A stretch of DNA of 5,120 nt from NCBI GenBank assembly GCA_030424825.1, contig JAUHWE010000398.1, positions 1 to 5,120 on the forward strand, in the 5' to 3' direction. Below are positions 1 through 5,120 of the stretch, one piece after another. Source of the DNA: Verrucomicrobiia bacterium. Its GTDB lineage: Bacteria > Verrucomicrobiota > Verrucomicrobiia > Opitutales > Opitutaceae. How positions within the stretch are numbered: position 1 is the stretch's first letter; each line of letters opens with the position of its first letter. A program made the translations under genes and the position numbers. The notes below the pieces were generated by a model. That model saw nothing but the letters and a program-made list of their open reading frames with translations. It had not been told where the DNA came from and ran no database searches.

Positions 1-1084
1 TCGATTCGTAGATTCTCTGGAGGCTCTGTCGCACGAGTCCCCCCATCGTCTGCCTCTTGAGAAAGGCGTCATCCTTGTAGTGGTCCGCCAGTTCCTGTCG
101 CAGCTGATGCACGTTCTCGACGGGTGCGAGGGAGTCTCCCGACATTGATTCTAGTAGGGCCTTAATGCGCAGTTTGCTCGCTTTCATTCTGCGAGCGATC
201 AAGTGCTGCTCCTCACTTTGGTATTGATGGGCGGTATCCGCGTCAATGTGACTGACACAAAATCCGACGAGCGGGTTGTTTTCTTTGAAAAACTGGGGAA
301 GGTAGAAATTTTTTCTCCCATCATAGGACTGTTGGTCGAAGTCCATGGCCCGAATACGGATTTGCGTGCCTTCGAAATCCGGAGTGATGTCTACGATAAA
401 GTTGTAGGGTCTCATGTCGCCGAGCAGGCGAACGAAGCATCGTTCATTAAATTTGATCAGCTCCTTGGCGATGCGGATGGCTTTGAGTTGCTTGTTATCT
501 AGCCAGGATTCAATGAACATGTCCCCAGGCAGACCCACGATATGCTCTTCGATGAGCGTGTCGCGATCCGTGATGAAGTGCATCCGGTTCGGGGAGAGAA
601 GGTGTTCAAGTTCGAGGCCGTATATTCGAGAAGCGTCCGCCTTCTTGACGTAGAAATAGTCTTGATTGTCGTTCCTTGAATTGACGATCCGAATTCGGAA
701 CGGCTTAGAATTTCCAAACTCGCAGTAGTCGATTCGATCTACGTAGAGATGATGAATAACGGAAAGGTCTCCTCCGGCCTTGATGATTGCGTAGACGCGT
801 TTCAGGCCTTCGGAAATCTTGGCGATCAAAACATGGTCGTATATGACCGTTTTCCATAAGGTATCCTGATCGTCGTCATCATAGAGTGAAGCCGATGCCG
901 AAAACTGCTCGAGATCGTGATAGGAAACGGGAAGGTGGTTCTCGCGGCTGAAGTTGGAAAGGTAGTACCGAAGCGTATCGCTGATCGGGTAGGCGGGTTT
1001 TCGAGGCGTCCCGGAATGCTGTTTTTGGGTCGTTTCGCCAAGAGACTGAACGAGAAAGTTTGGATTGGTATCTTGCGGGTCCAC
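1..1084 (-). CDS. Protein-kinase-like protein of unknown function, 3' end outside window
   Basis: The frame stays open from a stop at 1165-1163 to the window edge; 361 codons are visible from the GTG chosen here. I do not recognise a named family. Residues from that GTG: a probable ATP-binding lysine in FYVKKA (147 or 148), an alpha-C-like glutamate in GLELEHLL (158 or 160), a hinge-like EEHIVGLPGD (179-188), a catalytic loop GDMRPYN with D223 and N228 in HRDxxxxN spacing, and metal-binding MDFD (D248/D250) in place of DFG. A charged helical region follows from about 285. These features indicate a bacterial atypical kinase fold; the substrate is unknown. The residues after DFD line up by eye with AceK. 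No signal peptide or membrane segment is seen. The start is uncertain: the frame has no ATG before codon 168; TTG at 1138, with AGGA 11 nt upstream, is an alternative. The kinase fold is fairly sure, the role unknown. Confidence 0.72.
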   Translation of the reverse strand, partial: MDPQDTNPNFLVQSLGETTQKQHSGTPRKPAYPISDTLRYYLSNFSRENHLPVSYHDLEQFSASASLYDDDDQDTLWKTVIYDHVLIAKISEGLKRVYAIIKAGGDLSVIHHLYVDRIDYCEFGNSKPFRIRIVNSRNDNQDYFYVKKADASRIYGLELEHLLSPNRMHFITDRDTLIEEHIVGLPGDMFIESWLDNKQLKAIRIAKELIKFNERCFVRLLGDMRPYNFIVDITPDFEGTQIRIRAMDFDQQSYDGRKNFYLPQFFKENNPLVGFCVSHIDADTAHQYQSEEQHLIARRMKASKLRIKALLESMSGDSLAPVENVHQLRQELADHYKDDAFLKRQTMGGLVRQSLQRIYES

Positions 1085-1113
1085 AGGCGAGGAAGTTGAT
1101 AGAGATACTAAGT

Positions 1114-1167
1114 CATTGTTCGGAAGCCACAAGGCCAATAAAGCGGAATTCCTGTTGTGAAGTCATA
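1114..1167 (-). other. Possible 17-codon leader ORF or displaced start of the kinase-like gene
   Basis: An ATG at 1167 opens a reading frame beginning MTSQQEFRF and ending at TGA 1116-1114, 29 nt before the GTG at 1084. It is in a different frame from the kinase-like gene and has a weak GGGAC upstream. It may be a translated leader, the true start separated by a one-base indel, or chance. The only support is that the downstream frame lacks an ATG start. Confidence 0.2.
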
Positions 1168-1199
1168 GAATGTCCCGTCGGAAAGTTACGATTTTTTGT

Positions 1200-1301
1200 G
1201 GTAGGGCGAGATTGTCCCCAATCCGCCGCGTCGTTTAAGCTGGGATAATGCGGCCATTTGAGGATGGGCTCCATGGCGGATCGAGACGATCTCGCCCTAC
1301 C
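1200..1301. repeat. 102-bp element with inverted-repeat ends (REP/MITE-like)
   Basis: The left arm 1200-1216 (starting GGTAGGGCGAGAT) and right arm 1285-1301 are reverse complements over 17 bp with one mismatch. After a 3-4 nt internal bulge the pairing resumes between ATCCGCC (1221-1227) and GGCGGAT (1275-1281), leaving a loop of about 47 nt. The element fills most of the gap between the glycosylase stop and the kinase-like gene. It encodes nothing. Perfect outer ends with an imperfect interior resemble a non-autonomous mobile or REP-like repeat. No clear target-site duplication is visible and no T-run follows on the minus strand, so a terminator role is less likely. Only one copy is present in the window. 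Confidence 0.65.
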
Positions 1302-1355
1302 TTTAAAGGGCCCTGTCGAAAACCAATTTGGTAGCTGATGCCCCCTGCGAAATTC

Positions 1356-2276
1356 CTAGCGGATCGCTCGTTCGTAGGCGAAATGGTATTGCTGGGCATA
1401 GCCGGCAAGGGGGCCGAGATGCACTCTGCCAAAGTGCTCCAACTGGTCCTTGTTCCATCCCTCGAGTCCGTAGCGGTTTTTTAGGACTTTCAGAATCCAG
1501 GTGTCCACGGGAAAGGCCTCGTACTTTCGAGCTCCGAAAAGGAGGGCGCAGTCGGCGATTTTCGAGCCTACGCCAGGAAATTTGATGAGTTCGGCTTTGG
1601 CTTCTGCATAGGGAAGCAATTCGATTTTCTCGAGAATCCCGTTCGATCCCGCGATGATATCGGCGGTTTTTTTGATGTTCTTCGCCCTGAAGCCAAGACC
1701 GAGCGAGCGGAGGGTTGCTTCTCTTGTGCGGGATAGCTGAATCCACGTCGGGAGCGCATGGGGACCCCCGCTAGTGATCTCGGACCCAATCTCGCGTGCT
1801 AGGTTTTCGCACATGACCTTGATTTGCGGAATCTGCTTCGTCGCGGAGCAAAGAAAGCAAAGCAAGGCTTCGGAGAATGGCTGGTTCAAGAGACGCAAAC
1901 CACGGAATGCGTTGATGGCGTTTTCAAGGGCTTGGTCACTGCGCCATGGCAGTTGGTCTGTGAGGTCCGACCAATCGGTATCGAGGAGCAGGTATTCGCT
2001 GAGATCAGCCCTTGCGTTCGCCGGTGATTCCTTCGGAAAACGATATTCGAGCACGTCTCCTTCGGTCAGCCTCAATTGAACAAGGTGCTTAGCCCAGATA
2101 CCCTGCCAAGATTGTTCTGAATCGTCATAGCGCCACCGAAAGGCCTGTCCACCGTTCAATGTCTCCTGTAGCGATTGTTCTGTAAAAGGTGTGCGGGGTG
2201 TCAGTGTTTCCCAGTTGGTCCAACGCAGGTTTGTTAGGATTTTATCATGGTTGGTCGGAACAGACTGAATTTTCAT
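1356..2276 (-). CDS. ogg: 8-oxoguanine DNA glycosylase/AP lyase (OGG1 family)
   Basis: Base-excision repair enzyme that removes 8-oxoguanine and nicks the abasic site. It is 306 aa from the ATG at 2276. The N-terminal OGG_N domain includes NGGQAFRWR (41-49), matching the human segment around Gly42. The helical glycosylase domain follows, with GLGFRAKN (193-200) and the helix-hairpin-helix FPGVGSKIADC (233-243). K239 matches human catalytic Lys249, C243 matches Cys253, and D258 in PVD matches Asp268. Near the C-terminus Q295 and F299 match base-pocket residues Gln315 and Phe319. The cytosine-reading residues differ: T146 and Q151 occupy the places of human Asn149 and Arg154. In-frame ATGs at 2387 and 2315 would add 37 or 13 residues that do not look conserved; 2276 has GGGA just upstream. 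Family is certain; the start is probable. It is not obviously co-transcribed with a neighbour. Confidence 0.95.
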   Translation of the reverse strand: MKIQSVPTNHDKILTNLRWTNWETLTPRTPFTEQSLQETLNGGQAFRWRYDDSEQSWQGIWAKHLVQLRLTEGDVLEYRFPKESPANARADLSEYLLLDTDWSDLTDQLPWRSDQALENAINAFRGLRLLNQPFSEALLCFLCSATKQIPQIKVMCENLAREIGSEITSGGPHALPTWIQLSRTREATLRSLGLGFRAKNIKKTADIIAGSNGILEKIELLPYAEAKAELIKFPGVGSKIADCALLFGARKYEAFPVDTWILKVLKNRYGLEGWNKDQLEHFGRVHLGPLAGYAQQYHFAYERAIR

Positions 2277-2279
2277 AAT
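2251..2279 (+). promoter_or_regulatory. Candidate sigma70-type promoter, plus strand
   Basis: TTGGTC (2251-2256) and CATAAT (2274-2279) are separated by exactly 17 bp. The -10 is 5/6 to consensus and the -35 about 3/6. The -10 box lies on the start codon of the minus-strand glycosylase. Transcription from about 2286 would run through the 43-codon ORF to the terminator at 2412-2473. Confidence 0.4.
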
Positions 2280-2313
2280 TCCCAAATTCAAAAAAGAGTT
2301 CGAACTGTCACCC

Positions 2314-2445
2314 ATGTCTGTGGATCGTACCGACTGCAAAACAATAGATACCCACTGGTTTGATGCGTACGGGACCTTGGGAAGCATTGAGAGAGCATTT
2401 GGACTCTCAGGACAAAGAAAGCGGCGGGTGGTCGTCTACCCCTAA
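2314..2445 (+). CDS. Possible small protein of 43 aa, or part of a small RNA
   Basis: ATG at 2314, beginning MSVDRTDCK and ending in VVVYP before TAA at 2443-2445. No known family is recognised. The central part (YGTLGSIERAFGLSGQ) reads like a short helix-turn-helix and the C-terminus is basic (RKRR). In favour: it sits between a promoter-like sequence and a terminator whose hairpin includes the stop codon. Against: the only Shine-Dalgarno-like sequence, AAGAG, is 15 nt upstream, which is too far, and the ORF is short enough to arise by chance. The about 185-nt transcript could equally act as RNA, or the ORF could be a gene remnant. Confidence 0.28.
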   Translation: MSVDRTDCKTIDTHWFDAYGTLGSIERAFGLSGQRKRRVVVYP

Positions 2446-2473
2446 ACGATCCACCCGCCTTTATTTTCTTTGT
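2412..2473. terminator. Strong bidirectional intrinsic terminator
   Basis: GGCGGGTGG (2423-2431) pairs with CCACCCGCC (2451-2459). TCGT/ACGA extends the stem inwards past one bulged T, leaving a 10-nt loop. Outside it, ACAAAGAAA (2412-2420) pairs with TTTCTTTGT (2465-2473). On the plus strand the GC stem is followed by TTTATTTTCTTT, and on the minus strand by GCTTTCTTTG, so it should work both ways. On the plus strand it ends the small unit starting near 2286. On the minus strand it would stop transcription arriving from the right, including from the ECF-like promoter at 2515-2538, so the glycosylase probably has its own promoter to its left. Confidence 0.8.
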
Positions 2474-2514
2474 TACCCTAATAAGGCCTCGCTAAGCGAT
2501 GACCTATTACAACA

Positions 2515-2538
2515 GACGGTAAAAACGAGAGGATGTTC
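2515..2538 (-). promoter_or_regulatory. Candidate ECF sigma-factor promoter, minus strand
   Basis: On the minus strand GAAC (2538-2535) and CGTC (2518-2515) are separated by 16 nt, the layout typical of ECF sigma promoters. An A/T-rich tract upstream could serve as an UP element. Transcription from about 2507 would meet the bidirectional terminator within about 90 nt, and no sigma-factor gene follows. Confidence 0.35.
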
Positions 2539-2645
2539 AAAATAATTGCAGATAAATTTGAAAAATTTCGGATCAGTGAATAAGAGCAGTACTGTCTCCC
2601 TCAGAAGAATAAGCAAATGGCGGAGGCTGGAATGAGCTGAAGCAA

Positions 2646-2679
2646 GGCGACTTGTCGCCAGTTCGAGCACCGAAGGTGC
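2646..2679. repeat. Pair of adjacent perfect hairpins
   Basis: GGCGAC-TT-GTCGCC (2646-2659) and GCACC-GAA-GGTGC (2667-2679) are two short GC-rich palindromes 7 nt apart. Neither is followed by a T-run on either strand, so they do not look like intrinsic terminators. The arrangement resembles paired REP-type palindromes; only one copy is in the window. Confidence 0.45.
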
Positions 2680-2778
2680 CTGTGGCCTGAGACAACACGG
2701 CTGCTGCCCGTTTCACTCCCCGTACCAACCCTCTATTCAGATTCGAGAGCAATGGCTTTCTCCGACGGTGACAGAGGA

Positions 2779-2802
2779 AAGCCCTCTCAACTACGAGGGC
2801 TT
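2779..2802 (-). terminator. Probable terminator of the exported-protein gene
   Basis: AAGCCCTC (2779-2786) and GAGGGCTT (2795-2802) form an 8-bp stem with an 8-nt loop, 43 nt past the minus-strand stop. On that strand the stem runs into TTTCCTCT, a weak U-tract. A second imperfect hairpin (GGCTTTCTCC with GGAAAGCC, about 2753-2784) overlaps it and could form instead. Confidence 0.5.
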
Positions 2803-2845
2803 CACAAATGAGCAGACGTTGTCGGGGCTTGAGGGACTTGTGATG

Positions 2846-3307
2846 TCAGGAAGTGGGTGGTTCGCTCGACCACAAAAAGCTCTGGGAGCTGGATAGCGGT
2901 GTTCCATCATTATCGAGGATTTCGATTTTCCAGGCGGTGGGGATGGTGTCGCTGGTCCCCCAAATGCCGTCGGTGAGTCCGACGAGAGCCCGCTTCTTCT
3001 TGATGGGTTCGATAGCGATGGTCTGTGTTTCGACATCCTGGGAACCGGGACGGACAAAATGGATGCGGATGGACGCGGCGCTTCTTGGCTGATCATTGGC
3101 ATCCAGCTTCAGGGCAACGTAGTATCCATTGCGTTGTGACGGATCTGTTCGAGCAATGGCGTACCTTCCAGGGTTTTCCTTTCCGTTGAGGTGCTCGGAA
3201 ATTCGCTTGAAGGAGTCTTCGTCGCGTCGATCGGAGAAAATGATCTCAGCAGCCTGTGAGGAGGCACTTATGAGCGTAAAGGCGAGAAGTGAGAGAATGA
3301 GTTTCAT
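2846..3307 (-). CDS. Small exported protein of unknown function
   Basis: 153 aa from the ATG at 3307. It starts MKLILSLLAF, then a hydrophobic stretch and SSQAAE, a signal peptide with likely cleavage around residues 19-20, so the mature protein of about 133 aa should be periplasmic or outside the cell. An in-frame ATG 14 codons upstream would place polar residues before the signal peptide and is unlikely. The mature part alternates polar and hydrophobic residues with many short strands (GYYVALKLD 61-69, AASIRIHFV 77-85, WKIEILD 126-132), suggesting a small beta-sandwich. There is no cysteine, no lipobox and no catalytic motif. It begins 62 nt after the helicase stop with no terminator between, so co-transcription is likely; a shared function with the helicase is not implied. 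No strong Shine-Dalgarno sequence precedes it. I do not recognise a family. Confidence 0.82.
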   Translation of the reverse strand: MKLILSLLAFTLISASSQAAEIIFSDRRDEDSFKRISEHLNGKENPGRYAIARTDPSQRNGYYVALKLDANDQPRSAASIRIHFVRPGSQDVETQTIAIEPIKKKRALVGLTDGIWGTSDTIPTAWKIEILDNDGTPLSSSQSFLWSSEPPTS

Positions 3308-3369
3308 ATTCTTAGTTGAAGAGACTGAAATGGATGCGGGGAGTTCCACAATTGGAACGAAGGTGGAAA

Positions 3370-5120
3370 TTACCAGCCATAGTTGCGTCGGATGCGAACC
3401 GGCTCGTAGAGCTCATGGGGGATCTCCTGCAGGAACCGGCTCGGGGTGAGAAACATGGAGGGTCCGCCTTTGGTGTTCATTTTTGGGAAAAGCAGGTAAA
3501 GTTCGTCGCGCGCCCGGGTGACCGCGACGTAGAAGAGCCGTCTTTCCTCCTCGGTATCCCCCGCCTCAATGGACCGCCGAATAGGGAAAAGCCCGTCGGC
3601 TGCTCCGATGACAAAGACGACGTCAAATTCGAGACCTTTGGCCTGATGAACGGTGGTCAGGCGGATCGACTGGTCGCTGTCCTCGATATTGCGATCCGCG
3701 ACCTCGGAATTGAGCAGAGTAATCTGGGCAATGAGCTCCTGCATCTCGTCGAATCGGGCAGCGAAACCGATGAGTGATTTCAGATCATCCAGTCGGTTGA
3801 CGTAGTTGGCGTAGGCCCCTTGAAGGTAGAGGCTGTACCAGCCTTCAAGGCCAATCTCCACGACTTCTTCGGGAGTACCGGACTCGTTGACCTTTTTCAT
3901 ATCCTGAAGACTGATGGCTAGCGACTCCCAGTCTTGCCGCGCTGCGGCCGGCGCTTTTTTGGTGACTGAGGGATCACTCATGGCATCGATGAAGTCGAGC
4001 TTTTGAGACTTAGCCACCTCTGCGGTTAAGGCATAGAGTTTCTGACCATTCTTCTCGCCGACTTTGGGAAGCAGTACGGCGAGTCGCATAAAGGCGGATA
4101 CGTCTCTAGGATTGTAAACCAGTCGCAAATGAGCCACCATATCCTTGATATGGGCCTGTTCGAAAAACCGGACGCCACTGGTGATTTGGTAGGGGAGTCC
4201 CGCTCGTGAGAGTTCCATCTGTAAGTCAAGCGACTGGTAGTGGGCTCGATAGAGGACGGCGATTTCGCTAGCCTCTTTACCCTCTTCGAGAAGTCCCTGA
4301 ATACGGGTGATGACAAACTGGGCTTGTTCCTTGCCATCCATGGCCTGAACGACGTAGGGGAGTTGGCTCGATGGTTTAAAAGCGCGCAACTCTTTGTCGA
4401 ACCCCTGCGTGGTCCTGTTTTGGATAACGGAATTCGCAAGGGTCAATATTTCGGGTGTACTGCGATAGTTGGTCTCAATTCTAAGAATACGGGTTTCCGG
4501 ATGGCGATCCGGGAAAGTCATGATGTTTTCGTAGTTCGCTCCGCGCCAGGAATAAATGCATTGAGCGTCGTCTCCCACGGCCATGATCTGGTGGTTGGCT
4601 CCCATTGTATCAACGATTCTGGCCTGAAGCGTATTCGTGTCCTGGTATTCGTCTACGAGGGTGTGTTGAAATCGTTGGTTATAGAACTCTTTTACATCGG
4701 GAGCGACCTCCATGAGTTTGAGCCAGTTGGTCAACAGGTCGTCATAGTCGACGACTTGCTGCTCCTGTTTTCGTTTGGCATAGATTTCGGAAAACGACTG
4801 TATCTGATCCACCAGCTCATTGTGTTGAGGAAAGTAGTTGATGATGGTTTCTTCAATGGTCCCCCTCGTGTTACGGGCCATGCTGATTATGGAGGAGAGG
4901 GGGCCCGGTTTGGGGCGAGTCTTGTCTTTAAAGAAACTCTTGTCGACCGTTTCGACCGCCCCTTTCAGAACGGATTCCGCTTCTCCCGCATCGAGAATGG
5001 TAAAATTCTTCGCCAGTCCGACGGCTTCGCCGTGAATCCTAAGGAGTCGATGGCCGATGCTGTGGAACGTCCCACCCCAGAAGCGCCGCGGTTCAAAACC
5101 CGTCAAACCTTCGACTCGAC
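3370..5120 (-). CDS. UvrD/PcrA/Rep-type superfamily 1 DNA helicase, 5' end outside window
   Basis: ATP-dependent 3'-5' helicase of the type used in repair and replication restart. 582 codons are visible. The frame stays open to the window edge, and the TTG at 5106 is not the start because conserved sequence continues upstream. Counting from that TTG: motif Ib TFHSIGHRLLR (13-23), DEXX box VDEYQDTN (151-158) with catalytic D152/E153, motif III GDDAQCIYSWRGA (178-190), motif IV ETNYRSTPEI (211-220), the GVRFFEQAHIKD segment (311-322), motif V TTVHQAKGLEFD (484-495), and motif VI RRLFYVAVTRARDEL (522-536) with the arginine finger. Walker A lies in the missing part, about 90 residues by comparison with E. 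coli UvrD. The protein ends about 40 residues after motif VI, so the linker and Tudor-like tail of UvrD/PcrA are absent. All visible motifs are intact. Which paralogue (UvrD, PcrA or Rep) cannot be settled here. Confidence 0.97.
   Translation of the reverse strand, partial: RVEGLTGFEPRRFWGGTFHSIGHRLLRIHGEAVGLAKNFTILDAGEAESVLKGAVETVDKSFFKDKTRPKPGPLSSIISMARNTRGTIEETIINYFPQHNELVDQIQSFSEIYAKRKQEQQVVDYDDLLTNWLKLMEVAPDVKEFYNQRFQHTLVDEYQDTNTLQARIVDTMGANHQIMAVGDDAQCIYSWRGANYENIMTFPDRHPETRILRIETNYRSTPEILTLANSVIQNRTTQGFDKELRAFKPSSQLPYVVQAMDGKEQAQFVITRIQGLLEEGKEASEIAVLYRAHYQSLDLQMELSRAGLPYQITSGVRFFEQAHIKDMVAHLRLVYNPRDVSAFMRLAVLLPKVGEKNGQKLYALTAEVAKSQKLDFIDAMSDPSVTKKAPAAARQDWESLAISLQDMKKVNESGTPEEVVEIGLEGWYSLYLQGAYANYVNRLDDLKSLIGFAARFDEMQELIAQITLLNSEVADRNIEDSDQSIRLTTVHQAKGLEFDVVFVIGAADGLFPIRRSIEAGDTEEERRLFYVAVTRARDELYLLFPKMNTKGGPSMFLTPSRFLQEIPHELYEPVRIRRNYGW

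Larger units (their letters stand above)
2474..2845. other. Intergenic stretch without a convincing gene
   Basis: About 370 bp between the bidirectional terminator and the stop of the exported-protein gene. It holds an AT-rich tract (about 2535-2585) upstream of an ECF-like promoter, two tight hairpins (2646-2679) and a terminator-like hairpin (2779-2802). A 65-codon minus-strand frame (2473-2670) crosses these elements and has no family resemblance. No tRNA or recognised RNA family is seen. Confidence 0.6.

Noticed and set aside
203..502. Plus-strand 99-codon open frame
   Set aside because: Lies antisense to the kinase-like gene, whose motifs show that the minus strand is coding.
1303..1746. 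Minus-strand 147-codon open frame overlapping the glycosylase
   Set aside because: Out of frame with the glycosylase, arginine- and serine-rich shadow; the glycosylase frame has the catalytic motifs.
2360..2545. Plus-strand 61-codon open frame
   Set aside because: Runs straight through the bidirectional terminator; the overlapping 43-codon frame fits the promoter-terminator layout better.
2473..2670. Minus-strand 65-codon open frame
   Set aside because: Crosses palindromes and the ECF-like promoter, has no family resemblance, and its composition looks like translated non-coding DNA.
2640..2760. Possible tRNA or structured RNA because of GTTCGAGC, which resembles a T-loop
   Set aside because: No acceptor stem, D-arm or anticodon arm can be drawn around it.
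3316..3777. Plus-strand 153-codon open frame
   Set aside because: Antisense shadow of the helicase C-terminal region containing motifs V and VI.
1356..5120. A joint DNA-repair island or defence system from the glycosylase and helicase
   Set aside because: The genes are about 1.1 kb apart with terminators between them and no nuclease or sensor partner; both are ordinary housekeeping repair families.

Overview
This window shows four protein-coding genes, all on the minus strand, so transcription runs from the right end towards the left. From right to left they are: a UvrD/PcrA-type DNA helicase whose 5' end lies outside the window (3370-5120), a small exported protein of unknown function (2846-3307), an OGG1-type 8-oxoguanine DNA glycosylase/lyase (1356-2276), and an unrecognised protein with protein-kinase-like active-site motifs whose 3' end lies outside the window (1-1084). 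Base composition is close to balanced. The style of the helicase C-terminus, the exported protein, and the AT-rich tract with ECF-type promoter boxes reminds me of Verrucomicrobiota (Opitutae/Puniceicoccales). That placement is an impression from memory, not proven by the sequence.

The two repair genes have classical motifs and are confident calls. The helicase shows motifs Ib through VI and ends soon after motif VI. The glycosylase has the helix-hairpin-helix, the catalytic Lys and Asp, and the OGG_N domain, but has changed residues where human OGG1 reads the opposite cytosine. They are about 1.1 kb apart with a probable terminator between them, so there is no evidence that they form one system. 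The exported protein lies 62 nt after the helicase stop and is probably co-transcribed with it.

The non-coding parts hold more than usual. Between the glycosylase and the kinase-like gene is a 102-bp element with inverted-repeat ends (1200-1301), which looks like a REP/MITE-type dispersed repeat. Upstream of the glycosylase lies a compact plus-strand unit: a sigma70-like promoter on top of the glycosylase start codon, a 43-codon ORF, and a strong bidirectional terminator (2412-2473) that overlaps the ORF stop. This could be a small RNA or a small-protein gene. To its right, an AT-rich stretch carries a GAAC-N16-CGTC promoter on the minus strand with no sigma-factor gene behind it. A pair of tight hairpins lies at 2646-2679 and a terminator-like hairpin at 2779-2802.

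The most unusual item is the kinase-like protein at the left end. Its catalytic loop (GDMRPYN) and metal-binding DFD are clear, and the segment after them lines up by eye with the C-lobe of isocitrate dehydrogenase kinase/phosphatase (AceK), yet it is not AceK. I see no CRISPR array, tRNA, rRNA or transposase gene.
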